A DNA stretch of 64,000 nt from Isosphaeraceae bacterium EP7 (GTDB lineage Bacteria > Planctomycetota > Planctomycetia > Isosphaerales > Isosphaeraceae), in assembly GCA_038400315.1 (NCBI GenBank), contig CP151667.1, positions 6,025,174-6,089,173 of the forward strand, written 5' to 3'. Shown here one piece after another: positions 56,378 through 64,000 of the stretch. Each line of letters starts with the position of its first letter. The first letter of the stretch is position 1. Below the pieces are notes generated by a model. It was not told where the DNA came from. It saw nothing but the letters and a program-made list of their open reading frames with translations, and searched no databases. The position numbers were made by a program, and so were the translations under genes.

Positions 56378-57577
56378 ATGGCCCGCCTGACCTCGGAAAC
56401 CTTGCGTCAATTCCTCAACGGGGGTGATTCCCCCATGATCTCCATCTACCAGCCCACGCATCGGACGAACCCAGACGCCCGCCAGGATCCGATCCGCTAC
56501 AAGAACCTCCTGAGTACCGCCGAGGCCTCGCTTCGCGAGAAATTTCCAACCCGTGAAGTGCAGGCCCTGCTGGCGCCCTTCCGCGCCCTGGTCGACGACA
56601 CTTCATTCTGGTCGCACCAGGAGCACGGATTGGCCATCCTCGGCTCGGCCAACTCATTTGAGATCTTCCAGCTCCAGAGGCCCGTCGAGGAACTGGTCGT
56701 CGTCGCCGACAGTTTCCACCTGAAGCCCCTGATCCGGATCCTCCAGTCGGCCGACCGCTATCAGGTCCTCTGCCTCGACCGTCGCAAGGCGCGGATCCTC
56801 GAGGGCAACCGGGACCTGCTCGTTGAGCTGGACACCGGCGACCTGCCGATGACGCTCAAGCACACCGTCGGCGAGGAGAAGACCGAGCCGCACATGGCGG
56901 TCGCCGTGGTCATGAACGGCGGAGGAGCGGGTGCAGGAGCAGGAAGTGGCGCGGGAGGATTGCAGTCGGGCAACGGCGTCGCACCGGCGGTCATCCACGG
57001 CCATGGGGGCAGGGAAGACGAGGTGAAGAAGGACACGGAGCGATTCTTCAGGGCCATCGATCGCGAGGTCCTCGCGAACTTCTCACGCCCCTCGGGCCTG
57101 CCGCTGATCCTGGCCGCGCTGACCGAATATCACGCCGAGTTCCGAAAGCTGAGTCACAACCCGTTCCTCCAGAGTGCGGGAGTTTCGATCAACCCGTCGG
57201 CCCTCTCGGCCGAGCAGTTGAGGGACGACGTCTGGAAGGCCGTCGAGCCGATCTACTTCGCCCGCCTGGCCCACCTTTCCGACGCCTACCTCGCCGCTTC
57301 CGCGCACGAACACGGGCTTGATAATCCCCACGACGTGGCCAAGGCCATCGTCGCCGGCCGGGTCGGCACCCTCCTCGTCGAGGCCGACCGCATCAGCCCC
57401 GGACGCTTCGACGCCGCGACCGGCGAGATCCACATCCAGCCGCTGAAAGACCCCGCGATCGACGACCTGTTCGACGACTTTGCCGAGGCCGTGCTGAAAA
57501 CCGGCGGAGAAGTGGTCATCGTCCCCGCCGACAAGATGCCGACCAAGACCGGGGTGGCAGCCACGCTTCGATATTGA
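56378..57577 (+). CDS. baeRF (bacterial archaeo-eukaryotic release factor-like) domain protein
   Basis: 399 aa from ATG 56378, with AGGAG 9 nt upstream. An N-terminal alpha/beta part (SPMISIYQPTHRTNPDARQD; FHLKPLIRILQSADRYQVLC) is followed by a Gly-rich linker near 185-205. Then an eRF1-like domain 2 region (KKDTERFFRAIDREVLANF; GLPLILAALTEYHAEFRKLS) and a C-terminal domain with GRVGTLLVEADRISPGRFD and DDLFDDFAEAVLKTGGEVV. I read this as a baeRF family protein, proposed to act on stressed or stalled ribosomes; the exact subgroup is uncertain. No GGQ motif was seen. Monocistronic with terminator. Confidence 0.75.
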   Translation: MARLTSETLRQFLNGGDSPMISIYQPTHRTNPDARQDPIRYKNLLSTAEASLREKFPTREVQALLAPFRALVDDTSFWSHQEHGLAILGSANSFEIFQLQRPVEELVVVADSFHLKPLIRILQSADRYQVLCLDRRKARILEGNRDLLVELDTGDLPMTLKHTVGEEKTEPHMAVAVVMNGGGAGAGAGSGAGGLQSGNGVAPAVIHGHGGREDEVKKDTERFFRAIDREVLANFSRPSGLPLILAALTEYHAEFRKLSHNPFLQSAGVSINPSALSAEQLRDDVWKAVEPIYFARLAHLSDAYLAASAHEHGLDNPHDVAKAIVAGRVGTLLVEADRISPGRFDAATGEIHIQPLKDPAIDDLFDDFAEAVLKTGGEVVIVPADKMPTKTGVAATLRY

Positions 57578-57618
57578 TTCAGGGGCAGAATCCCCGGGTT
57601 TTCTCGATCGAAATTGAG

Positions 57619-57659
57619 GTGAGCGGCCGGGATTTCGCCGAGGGATCCCGGCCGCTCAC
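57619..57659 (+). terminator. Perfect 15-bp hairpin after the baeRF gene
   Basis: 57619-57633 pairs exactly with 57645-57659 (loop 11), 42 bases after the stop codon; followed by ATTCCT. Confidence 0.75.
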
Positions 57660-58036
57660 ATTCCTCGGCCTGTCGTTCTCGATGAGTCGATCCATCGAGC
57701 CGGCAGCGTTCCTCCGTGATGATCGAAAAGACAAGTTCGGGCTGGGCTCGCCCTCGCGGCCTGACAAGATGGTCAAGCCACACGGGCATCATGACCGGGT
57801 TAAGAAGCCTCCCGGTGCGAAGGATATGGCTCCAATCCGCTCGGCCTGGCTGCCTTTCGTTGGCACGACCAGAATGTTGGGTTGCCCATGGGAAATCCAC
57901 TCTGCCCATTCCCAAACGGCTTTTCACGGGGCACGGGCCCCAGCAACCTCATCGCGAGACAGGCTCTGTTCGGGTCGTCGCCCCTCGACAACGCGAACAA
58001 CTGCTCGCACACCCGGATCGAGGAGGTACATACCCG
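57660..58036. other. Leader of the beta-lactamase/VanX fusion gene
   Basis: About 380 bases. The following gene's frame is open back to 57716, but that part lacks a signal peptide and a good ribosome-binding site. No promoter recognised. Confidence 0.4.
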
Positions 58037-60430
58037 ATGGCCGATCTGCCCGCCGCGACCGAGCTCCGACGCCGGTGTCGTCCGACCTTGATCTTCCTGG
58101 CCTTCGCCTGTCTCGGGCCGGCCCGTACGTTCGCCGGCCCGCCCGAAGCCCCTCCGAAACGGTACGAGGCGGCCGTCGCCGCGCTCGACGCCTTCATCGC
58201 CCGCGAGGTCGTCCAGAAGAAGATCCCGAGCCTCTCGATCGCCCTCGTCGACGACCAGGCGATCGTCTGGTCCAGGGGCTATGGCTTCTCGGACATTGCT
58301 GGCAAGGTCCCCGCCACAGCCGACACCGTTTATCGGGTCGGGTCGGTGTCCAAGCTTTTCACTGACGTCGCCGTGATGCAGCTCGTCGAGCAAGGGAAGA
58401 TCGACCTCGACGCTCCCGTCACGAAATACTTGCCCGACTTCGCGCCGAAAGGCCCGGCGACCGAGACCATCACGCTCCGTCGGATGATGGCCCACCGTTC
58501 GGGCCTCGTCCGCGAGTCCCCCGTCGGCCATTACTTTGATCCGACCTCGCCGACCCTGGAAGCGACCGTCTCCAGTCTCAACGGCACCGCCTTGGTCTAC
58601 CCGCCCGGCACCCGCTTGAAGTACTCGAACGCGGCGATCGCCGCAGTCGGCCTTGCGCTCTCGAAGGTCGAGGGTATGCCGTTCGTCCCCCTGGTGGCCG
58701 ATCGGGTCCTCAAGCCGCTCGGGATGTCCCGCAGCGGCTTCGCCCCGACGCCCGAACTGGCCAGGGACCTGGCCGCCTCGACGATGTGGACCTACCACGG
58801 CCGTGAGTTCCGCTCGCCGACCTTCGAGCTCGGGACCAGCCCGGCCGGCTGCATGTACACGACCGTCATCGATCTCGGCCGATTCATGAAGGCTCTTTTC
58901 GCCGGCGGGAACGGGGCGAACGGGTCAATTCTCAGGCCAGAAACCCTCGCCGAGATGTGGAAGGTCCAGTTCGCCGGACGCCCCGAAGACACGCGGGGGT
59001 TCGGACTCGGATTCTCGATTGGTGAGTTCAATGGACATCGGCGGATCGGCCACGGCGGTGCGATCTACGGCTTTGCAACCGAGCTTTCGGCCTTGCCCGA
59101 CGAGAAGCTCGGCGTGGTCGTGATCGCAGCCCGGGACTGCGCCAACGGCCTGACCTCTCGGATCGCCGGCCTCTCGCTCGGCCAGATGCTCGCCGCCCGC
59201 GAGGACAAGCCGCTGCCCGCGATCGAGACGACGACCCCGCTCGCCTCGGGCCTGGCGAAGCGACTCGCCGGCCATTATCGGGCCTCGGGAGGTCGCACGT
59301 TCGACCTCCTCGAACTCCAAGGACGGCTCTGGATGGAGCGGGGGGAAGGTGGAGAACGGGTCGAGCTTCGAAGCTCGGGCGACGACCTCGTCGGCGATGA
59401 CCTGCTCGTCGGCTTCAGCCCCCGGATCATTCCGGAAGGGGGCAAACTTCGCCTCGGCGACACGATCTTTGAGCGCGTCGCCGATGGGCTCCCCCCTGCC
59501 CCTCCCGAAGCGTTCAACGGCCTGATCGGCGAGTACGGCTGGGATCACAATGTCCTCTACATCCTCGAGAAGGAAGGTCGGCTGCACGCCTTGATTGAGT
59601 GGTTCTTTCTCTATCCGTTGACGCAAGAGGAACCGGACATTTATGCCTTCCCCGATGCCGGCCTGTACCAGGGTGAAAAACTGATCTTTCGCCGCGACTC
59701 CAGCGGCCGGGCCACCGCGGTGGAGGCCGCGAGCGTGTCCTTCAAGCGTCGCTCGATTGACGGCGAGAATGGCAAGACGTTCCGGATCACACCGGTCCGA
59801 TCCGCCGCTGAGATCCGTCTCGAGACGGCAGAGATGAAGCCCCCCTCCGAGCCCGAAAAACCCAGGAAAGCCGACCTGGTCGACCTGATCGCCGTCGTGC
59901 CCGGCCTCAAGCTCGACATCCGCTACGCGACGACCAACAATTTCCTGAGCACGCCGCTCTACACCTCGGCGAGGGCCTTGATGCAGCGACCGGCCGCCGA
60001 GGCACTCGCGAGGGTCCAGGCCGGCCTTGCACCCAAGGGGTACGGCCTCCTCATACACGACGCATATCGTCCCTGGCGGGTGACCAAGCTGTTCCGCGAG
60101 GCCACCCCGCCGGCGCAACACATTTTTGTCGCCGATCCGGCCAAGGGATCGAAGCACAACCGAGGCTGCGCCGTGGACCTGACCCTCTGCGACCTGGCCA
60201 ACGAGCAACCGATCGAGATGACGGGAGGCTACGACGAGTTCTCCGACCGCTCATTCCCCGGCTACCCCGGCGGCACCTCCCGCCAGCGCTGGCACCGCGA
60301 CCTCCTCCGAAACGCGATGGAGGCCGAAGGATTCAACGTCATCGACACCGAGTGGTGGCACTTCGACTACAAGATCTGGAACGATTACCCCATCATCGAC
60401 ATCCCGTTCGAGGACCTGCCGCCCGCTTGA
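58037..60430 (+). CDS. Secreted fusion: serine beta-lactamase-like hydrolase + VanX-like D-Ala-D-Ala dipeptidase (M15D)
   Basis: 797 aa from ATG 58037, which has AGGAGG about 10 nt upstream. Signal peptide RRRCRPTLIFLAFACLG. Residues about 45-410: class C beta-lactamase/DD-peptidase fold with S103-x-x-K106 (GSVSKL), Y196-S-N198 and H339-G-G341. About 420-610: beta-rich linker domain. About 625-797: M15D dipeptidase with VPGLKLDIRYATTNNF, zinc ligands H707 and D714 in SKHNRGCAVDL, and E772/H775 in EWWHFD. Both halves keep catalytic residues. Inferred: periplasmic enzyme trimming and hydrolysing D-Ala-ended peptides from peptidoglycan for recycling or feeding. Monocistronic. Confidence 0.9.
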   Translation: MADLPAATELRRRCRPTLIFLAFACLGPARTFAGPPEAPPKRYEAAVAALDAFIAREVVQKKIPSLSIALVDDQAIVWSRGYGFSDIAGKVPATADTVYRVGSVSKLFTDVAVMQLVEQGKIDLDAPVTKYLPDFAPKGPATETITLRRMMAHRSGLVRESPVGHYFDPTSPTLEATVSSLNGTALVYPPGTRLKYSNAAIAAVGLALSKVEGMPFVPLVADRVLKPLGMSRSGFAPTPELARDLAASTMWTYHGREFRSPTFELGTSPAGCMYTTVIDLGRFMKALFAGGNGANGSILRPETLAEMWKVQFAGRPEDTRGFGLGFSIGEFNGHRRIGHGGAIYGFATELSALPDEKLGVVVIAARDCANGLTSRIAGLSLGQMLAAREDKPLPAIETTTPLASGLAKRLAGHYRASGGRTFDLLELQGRLWMERGEGGERVELRSSGDDLVGDDLLVGFSPRIIPEGGKLRLGDTIFERVADGLPPAPPEAFNGLIGEYGWDHNVLYILEKEGRLHALIEWFFLYPLTQEEPDIYAFPDAGLYQGEKLIFRRDSSGRATAVEAASVSFKRRSIDGENGKTFRITPVRSAAEIRLETAEMKPPSEPEKPRKADLVDLIAVVPGLKLDIRYATTNNFLSTPLYTSARALMQRPAAEALARVQAGLAPKGYGLLIHDAYRPWRVTKLFREATPPAQHIFVADPAKGSKHNRGCAVDLTLCDLANEQPIEMTGGYDEFSDRSFPGYPGGTSRQRWHRDLLRNAMEAEGFNVIDTEWWHFDYKIWNDYPIIDIPFEDLPPA

Positions 60431-60480
60431 TCCGGCTGAACCGCAAGGCTGACCCGGGCCGGCTCCGTGTCGACCTGCCC

Positions 60481-61200
60481 TCATTTCCTATGTGCGACAT
60501 CCGACCCGGTGCCACAATCATGATCGGGATTTGACGCGGCTCCTGACTTCCGCCAGAGGATTCCCTCCGCCTCGGAGCTGTTCGCCCCGGCGAATTCGTC
60601 CAGCTTTTGATCTCGGCCCGTGGGCTCGATCGAACAGGACCACCACGTCTTCATCTCGCACGCGGGGCAGAGAAGCATCGGTCGTCAATCCAACTCATCG
60701 ACCTGATCCGACTCGTTCATTCCGCACTCGTTGAGTGTGGCATGCCGGATCCCCGGCATGTGGCCCGCCTCATGAATCGCCGCCTGTAATGTTCGGCGGA
60801 GGACAACCTCGGGTTCGATCTTCGGGTCGCTGAACTGATGGATCGACCGGACACCGACCCGTTGGAGCTGTGATGCCTGCCCGAAGACGTCGTTGGATTC
60901 ATCGCCAGGAGTGAGATCAACGGAACTGAGGGCGAGCACCGCTGCCGCGTTGATCGTCCGATCCTTCCGGAGCGGGACGATGATGGATGGCGAATTCAAC
61001 TGGTCGTCCCGGCCTTCGCGATCTCGCCATGCAGACGACGGGATCGCTTCGAGTGCGATCGATGGCGGGCTCCTTATCGGCAAACCATAGAATCGGCCGA
61101 GGGCGTCCGCGGTGCGATCGACCGGCGTTTCATGCTCGACCTCGACGCTGCCGAGATGTTGGAGATCGATCGTCGTTCGAAGTTCCGTCGAGTGGTTCAG
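60481..61200 (-). pseudogene. Archaemetzincin-like gene interrupted by one in-frame TGA
   Basis: Minus strand, one frame from 61200 to 60481 with a single TGA at 60685-60687. Before it: LRTTIDLQHLGSVEVEHETP and AIPSSAWRDREGRDDQLNSP, DVFGQASQLQRVGVRSI, and the zinc motif HEAGHMPGIRHATLNECGM. After it, still in frame: RPMLLCPACEMKTWW, the CxxC that closes the archaemetzincin consensus HExxHxxGx3Cx4CxM...CxxC. The first of the four Cys is Ala. No ATG/GTG/TTG start with ribosome-binding site was found at the 5' end; a TGA at 61201-61203 precedes it. Most likely a decaying gene. Confidence 0.65.
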
Positions 61201-61339
61201 TCACTCGGATCGGTAAGCCTCGAACATGTTGCCACCGATCGAGCAAACAGCTAGACTGATGTCACGGATACGCAGGTGTACACTAATACGATAGAATTGG
61301 TGTTGCTACGTTTTTGCTTACAATGAGTGGAGACGAAAC

Positions 61340-62125
61340 ATGGGCGGCGATCTGGACGTGCTGATCGGCAAATGGATCGTCAAGGTACGGCCAATCGGCA
61401 GGCCCGACCCTTGGACCTGGGAGTATGAGTTCCACCCAAGTGGGAGAGTAACCTGGCAGGATCTGAAGGGCGCGGAGAAAGGCGTGGGCACCTGGGCCTC
61501 CACCTCGACGTTGGTGAATCTCTCGTGGAACGACTCGGCGACCCGCGAAAGCTGGTCACGACCGCTGACGCCCACACCTCCCCCCAACAAGACCTGGTAT
61601 GAGTCGAGCTACTACAAGGGACAATATCAGGTTGAAAAACCCTTATGCCCCGGTTTCTCGACGGATGCGCCGTTCAAATTAGAGGCCCCCGGAGATATCC
61701 AGCAGAAGGGCCTTCTTTGTTGGGCTGCTGGTTCGGCCTCATGGCTACAGGGCACAAAGCGTGGTAATACCACCGTCGAAGAATTGGTGAAAAAGTTCAA
61801 GGCCGCCGGCAAACTCGACAGTGACAACGCCTTACGTGAAGAACACATGATCGACGTGTTCCTCGAGATTGGGATTACCCTGAAACTGATGCCCGCGGTG
61901 GATTTTACTTATTGTTTCGCCCTGGAAAAGTTGAAAACAAAGGGCCATCTCGTGCTGATGTCCGGATCCCCTGGCAATGCAATGGGGCACACTCGAGTCG
62001 TGTATGGAGTCGGCGAGCCATCAAACGAATACTTCAATGTCTTTGATCCCTTGGAGAATCATGGATACGAACTCAGACGATTCAGCGAACTGAGTGGCAA
62101 CATCTACGTGGGCTGGGCGAAGTAA
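61340..62125 (+). CDS. Papain-like cysteine protease with N-terminal beta domain
   Basis: 261 aa from ATG 61340 (GGAG 8 nt upstream). Residues about 1-75 form a small beta domain starting LDVLIGKWIVKVRP and containing WEYEFHPSGRVTWQDLKG. From about 95: a papain-like fold of C39_2/AvrRpt2-like type with the nucleophile Cys in QQKGLLCWAAGSASWL, the catalytic His in AMGHTRVVYGVG, and the Asp/Asn position in FNVFDPLENHGYELRRF. Lower GC and more A/T-ending codons than the neighbours suggest horizontal gain. No signal peptide: cytoplasmic, or exported by another route such as an effector. Target unknown. Confidence 0.78.
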   Translation: MGGDLDVLIGKWIVKVRPIGRPDPWTWEYEFHPSGRVTWQDLKGAEKGVGTWASTSTLVNLSWNDSATRESWSRPLTPTPPPNKTWYESSYYKGQYQVEKPLCPGFSTDAPFKLEAPGDIQQKGLLCWAAGSASWLQGTKRGNTTVEELVKKFKAAGKLDSDNALREEHMIDVFLEIGITLKLMPAVDFTYCFALEKLKTKGHLVLMSGSPGNAMGHTRVVYGVGEPSNEYFNVFDPLENHGYELRRFSELSGNIYVGWAK

Positions 62126-62799
62126 ATTTGAGCGGATTGTGGGGGCCCGCTGGCCCCCCTCCGGACGCCGAAGAACGTGGCGTCGACGGGCACGCCGAAG
62201 AGGAGGCCCTTCGACAGGCATTCCACGCTGAGAATGATCTTGCCGCGAGAGAGACTGTCCCATCACGCGATCGCCTGGAATGCCCTGCCGAGCACGTCTG
62301 ATCGCAGGAGGTCACTCCCACCAGCCATGCGAGGTTCGCCAAGTGAGTGCAGTCCCATCTTTGCCCGGCCCAGTCTCCGCTTCCATCCCGACCCCAAGGC
62401 CACGAAGACCAAGAGCAGCATGGTTGCGCGGAACCATTTCACCAAAACCATGTGTCCTCAATTGAAATCAAGGATTTTCGTTTTTGCTTCCACCGACCGA
62501 AATCACCTAGTAAAAATAAGGATCTCTCGCACAGATTTTTCCTCAAGTCATTAAATTTTAACGACTTAAGAACACCGCATCGAACGTGTATATTGCTCAG
62601 AACGTGTTGGAGCTTGAAAACGAAACGAACCCAAACGCCAAAATGGCAGCTTGCAGCGCATCCGAGTCAAGGTTAAGCCTCAACGCGAGAACCTCAGGTC
62701 AAACCGGAACGAAAGCCGAGACCCTGATCTTGTCGGGACGGCCGCCGGTCGTTACATTGCTTGATTCTTGCTTCCTCGCCTCTCGCCCGGACTTCGCCC
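62126..62799. other. Leader region of ffh
   Basis: About 670 bases. The left part (62150-62340) is GC-rich with a short protein-like stretch on the minus strand that I could not assign. The right part (62480-62600) is AT-rich and probably holds the ffh promoter, including CGACTTAAGAA at 62562-62572, shared with the groEL1 leader. Confidence 0.45.
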
Positions 62800-64000
62800 A
62801 TGTTCGACGACCTACAGAAACGGATGGCCAACGCGTTCGGGCGATTCCGCACCCGCGGCGTGCTGACCGAAGCCAATATCCGCGACGGGCTCGGCGAGGT
62901 TCGATCCTCCCTGCTCGAGGCCGACGTCAATTATGACGTGGTCAACGAGTTCATGGCCAAGGTGACCGACCAGGCCATCGGCACCCTGCAGATCAAGAGC
63001 GTCAGGCCCGAGCAGCAGATCGTCAAGATCGTCCACGATCAGCTGATCGAGCTGATGGGGCCGAGCGACCCTTCGATCCGATTCGAGAAGACCGGGCCGA
63101 CGATCATCATGCTCTGCGGGCTCCAGGGGGCGGGCAAGACGACCACCTGCGGCAAGCTCGCCAAGCTCCTCTCTGACCAGGGTCGCAAGCCCTTGCTCGT
63201 GGCGGCCGACTTGCAGCGGCCCGCGGCCGTCGAGCAGCTCCGGGTGATCGGCAAGCAGCTCGACGTCCCGGTCCACGGGTCCGACGGGTCCACGGCCGAC
63301 CCGGTCAAGGTCTGCCAAGACTCGATCCTCGCCGCCAACCGCCTGGGCCGCGACACCATCATTCTCGACACCGCCGGCCGGCTTCATGTCGACGACGACC
63401 TGATGCGCGAGCTGCAGCAGATCGAGAAGAAGGTCAAGCCGCAGCACGTCTACTTCGTCTGCGACGCGCTGACCGGCCAGGATGCGGTGGCCTCGGCCTC
63501 GACCTTCAACAAGGCCCTGGAACTCGACGGGGTCATCCTCACCAAACTCGACGGCGACGCACGCGGCGGCGCGGCCCTGTCGGTCCGGAAGGTGACGGGA
63601 GTTCCGGTCAAGTTCGTGGGCAAAGGGGAGAAGCTCGACAAACTCGAGGCCTTCAACCCCGAGCGCATCGCCGGCCAGATCCTGGGCATGGGCGACATCG
63701 TCGGCCTGGTCGAGTCGGCCCAGAAGGTGGTCGACGAGGACGAGGCAAAGCGTCAGCAAGAGAAGCTGGCCAAGGGGAAGTTCGACCTCAACGACTTCCG
63801 CCAGCAGATCGTCCAGATGAAGAAGATGGGGTCGGTCCGCGACCTCATGAAGATGATCCCCGGCCTGAGCGCCATGCCCGTCGACCTCGACTCGATGGAC
63901 GCCGACGGCGAGGTCAAGCGGATCCAGGGGATCATCGACAGCATGACGCCCGACGAGCGGGCGTTCCCGGCCAAGATCGACATCGGCCGTCGGCGCCGGA
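62800..64000 (+). CDS. ffh: Signal recognition particle protein Ffh (3' end outside window)
   Basis: 400 codons seen from ATG 62800. N domain (MFDDLQKRMANAFGRFR; GEVRSSLLEADVNYDVVNEF), G domain with P-loop GLQGAGKTTTCGKLA, DLQRPAAVEQL, DTAGRLHVDD, TKLDGDARGGAALS and GVPVKFVGKGEKLDKLEAF. The start of the M domain (FDLNDFRQQIVQMKKMGSV; MTPDERAFPAKIDIGRRR) runs to the edge. GTPase of the SRP; with 4.5S/6S-type SRP RNA it targets nascent membrane proteins to FtsY. The insertion DLQRP instead of the common DTYRP is a minor variant. Confidence 0.97.
   Translation, partial: MFDDLQKRMANAFGRFRTRGVLTEANIRDGLGEVRSSLLEADVNYDVVNEFMAKVTDQAIGTLQIKSVRPEQQIVKIVHDQLIELMGPSDPSIRFEKTGPTIIMLCGLQGAGKTTTCGKLAKLLSDQGRKPLLVAADLQRPAAVEQLRVIGKQLDVPVHGSDGSTADPVKVCQDSILAANRLGRDTIILDTAGRLHVDDDLMRELQQIEKKVKPQHVYFVCDALTGQDAVASASTFNKALELDGVILTKLDGDARGGAALSVRKVTGVPVKFVGKGEKLDKLEAFNPERIAGQILGMGDIVGLVESAQKVVDEDEAKRQQEKLAKGKFDLNDFRQQIVQMKKMGSVRDLMKMIPGLSAMPVDLDSMDADGEVKRIQGIIDSMTPDERAFPAKIDIGRRRR

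Noticed and set aside
62150-62340. Minus-strand protein-like stretch after the papain-like gene
   Set aside because: Short, without start or known motif; could not be linked to any family.

Overview
The window is high-GC DNA with strong G/C bias at third codon positions and frequent GTG/TTG starts. It looks like a chromosomal piece of a planctomycete, most likely of the Isosphaeraceae type. Evidence for this: a DUF1559 prepilin-like protein, a DUF1501 Tat-type protein, a DUF1080 3-keto-disaccharide hydrolase, a secreted Gfo/Idh/MocA protein, a sugar-isomerase/cytochrome c/heme-dehydrogenase fusion, a CxAxR sulfatase, a DUF6655-like lipoprotein, a ceramidase-like protein and two groEL genes. 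The assignment comes from family content, not from a phylogenetic marker.

Layout. 1-6.6 kb: secreted carbohydrate/cytochrome proteins, one tRNA-Pro(CGG) and an FG-GAP protein. 6.7-14.9 kb: a catabolic block. The minus-strand operon SDR > fused CoA-transferase > thiolase > GntP permease is joined by stop/start overlaps. It diverges from an alpha/beta hydrolase, a histidinol-dehydrogenase-family enzyme and a cupin. The first four genes fit uptake of a beta-hydroxy/keto acid, oxidation, CoA activation and thiolysis. 15-26.4 kb: a diheme cytochrome c, a PaiB-like protein, an OGFr-domain protein, YnfA, a secreted HExxH peptidase, a methyltransferase, a DUF6655-like lipoprotein, DUF1501, DUF1801, an IS66 remnant and a Tat-type aldo/keto reductase. 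27.8-34.4 kb: a proteostasis island, groEL1-groES-groEL2-dnaJ-grpE-fmdB-yacG, without dnaK or hrcA in view. 34.4-39.6 kb: a DUF4303-like protein, a second Tat-type aldo/keto reductase, a Gfo/Idh/MocA protein and a ceramidase-like protein.

40.2-42.6 kb holds the most interesting gene: a hybrid histidine kinase whose input region has the W-x9-EH and ExHxxG signatures of CarH/LitR-type adenosylcobalamin photosensors. Then come a SnoaL-like protein, a TPR protein with seven 63-bp tandem repeats, an orphan MscS-type N-terminal domain, a sulfatase, a class II-like UvrA, the DUF1559-lipoprotein-Kelch operon, a baeRF protein, and a fusion of a serine beta-lactamase-like domain with a VanX-like D-Ala-D-Ala dipeptidase. 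The right end has an archaemetzincin-like reading frame interrupted by one in-frame TGA, a papain-like protease, and ffh running off the edge.

Limits: family names come from motif reading without database searches. Starts were chosen from visible ribosome-binding sites and overlaps. Promoter calls are weak.
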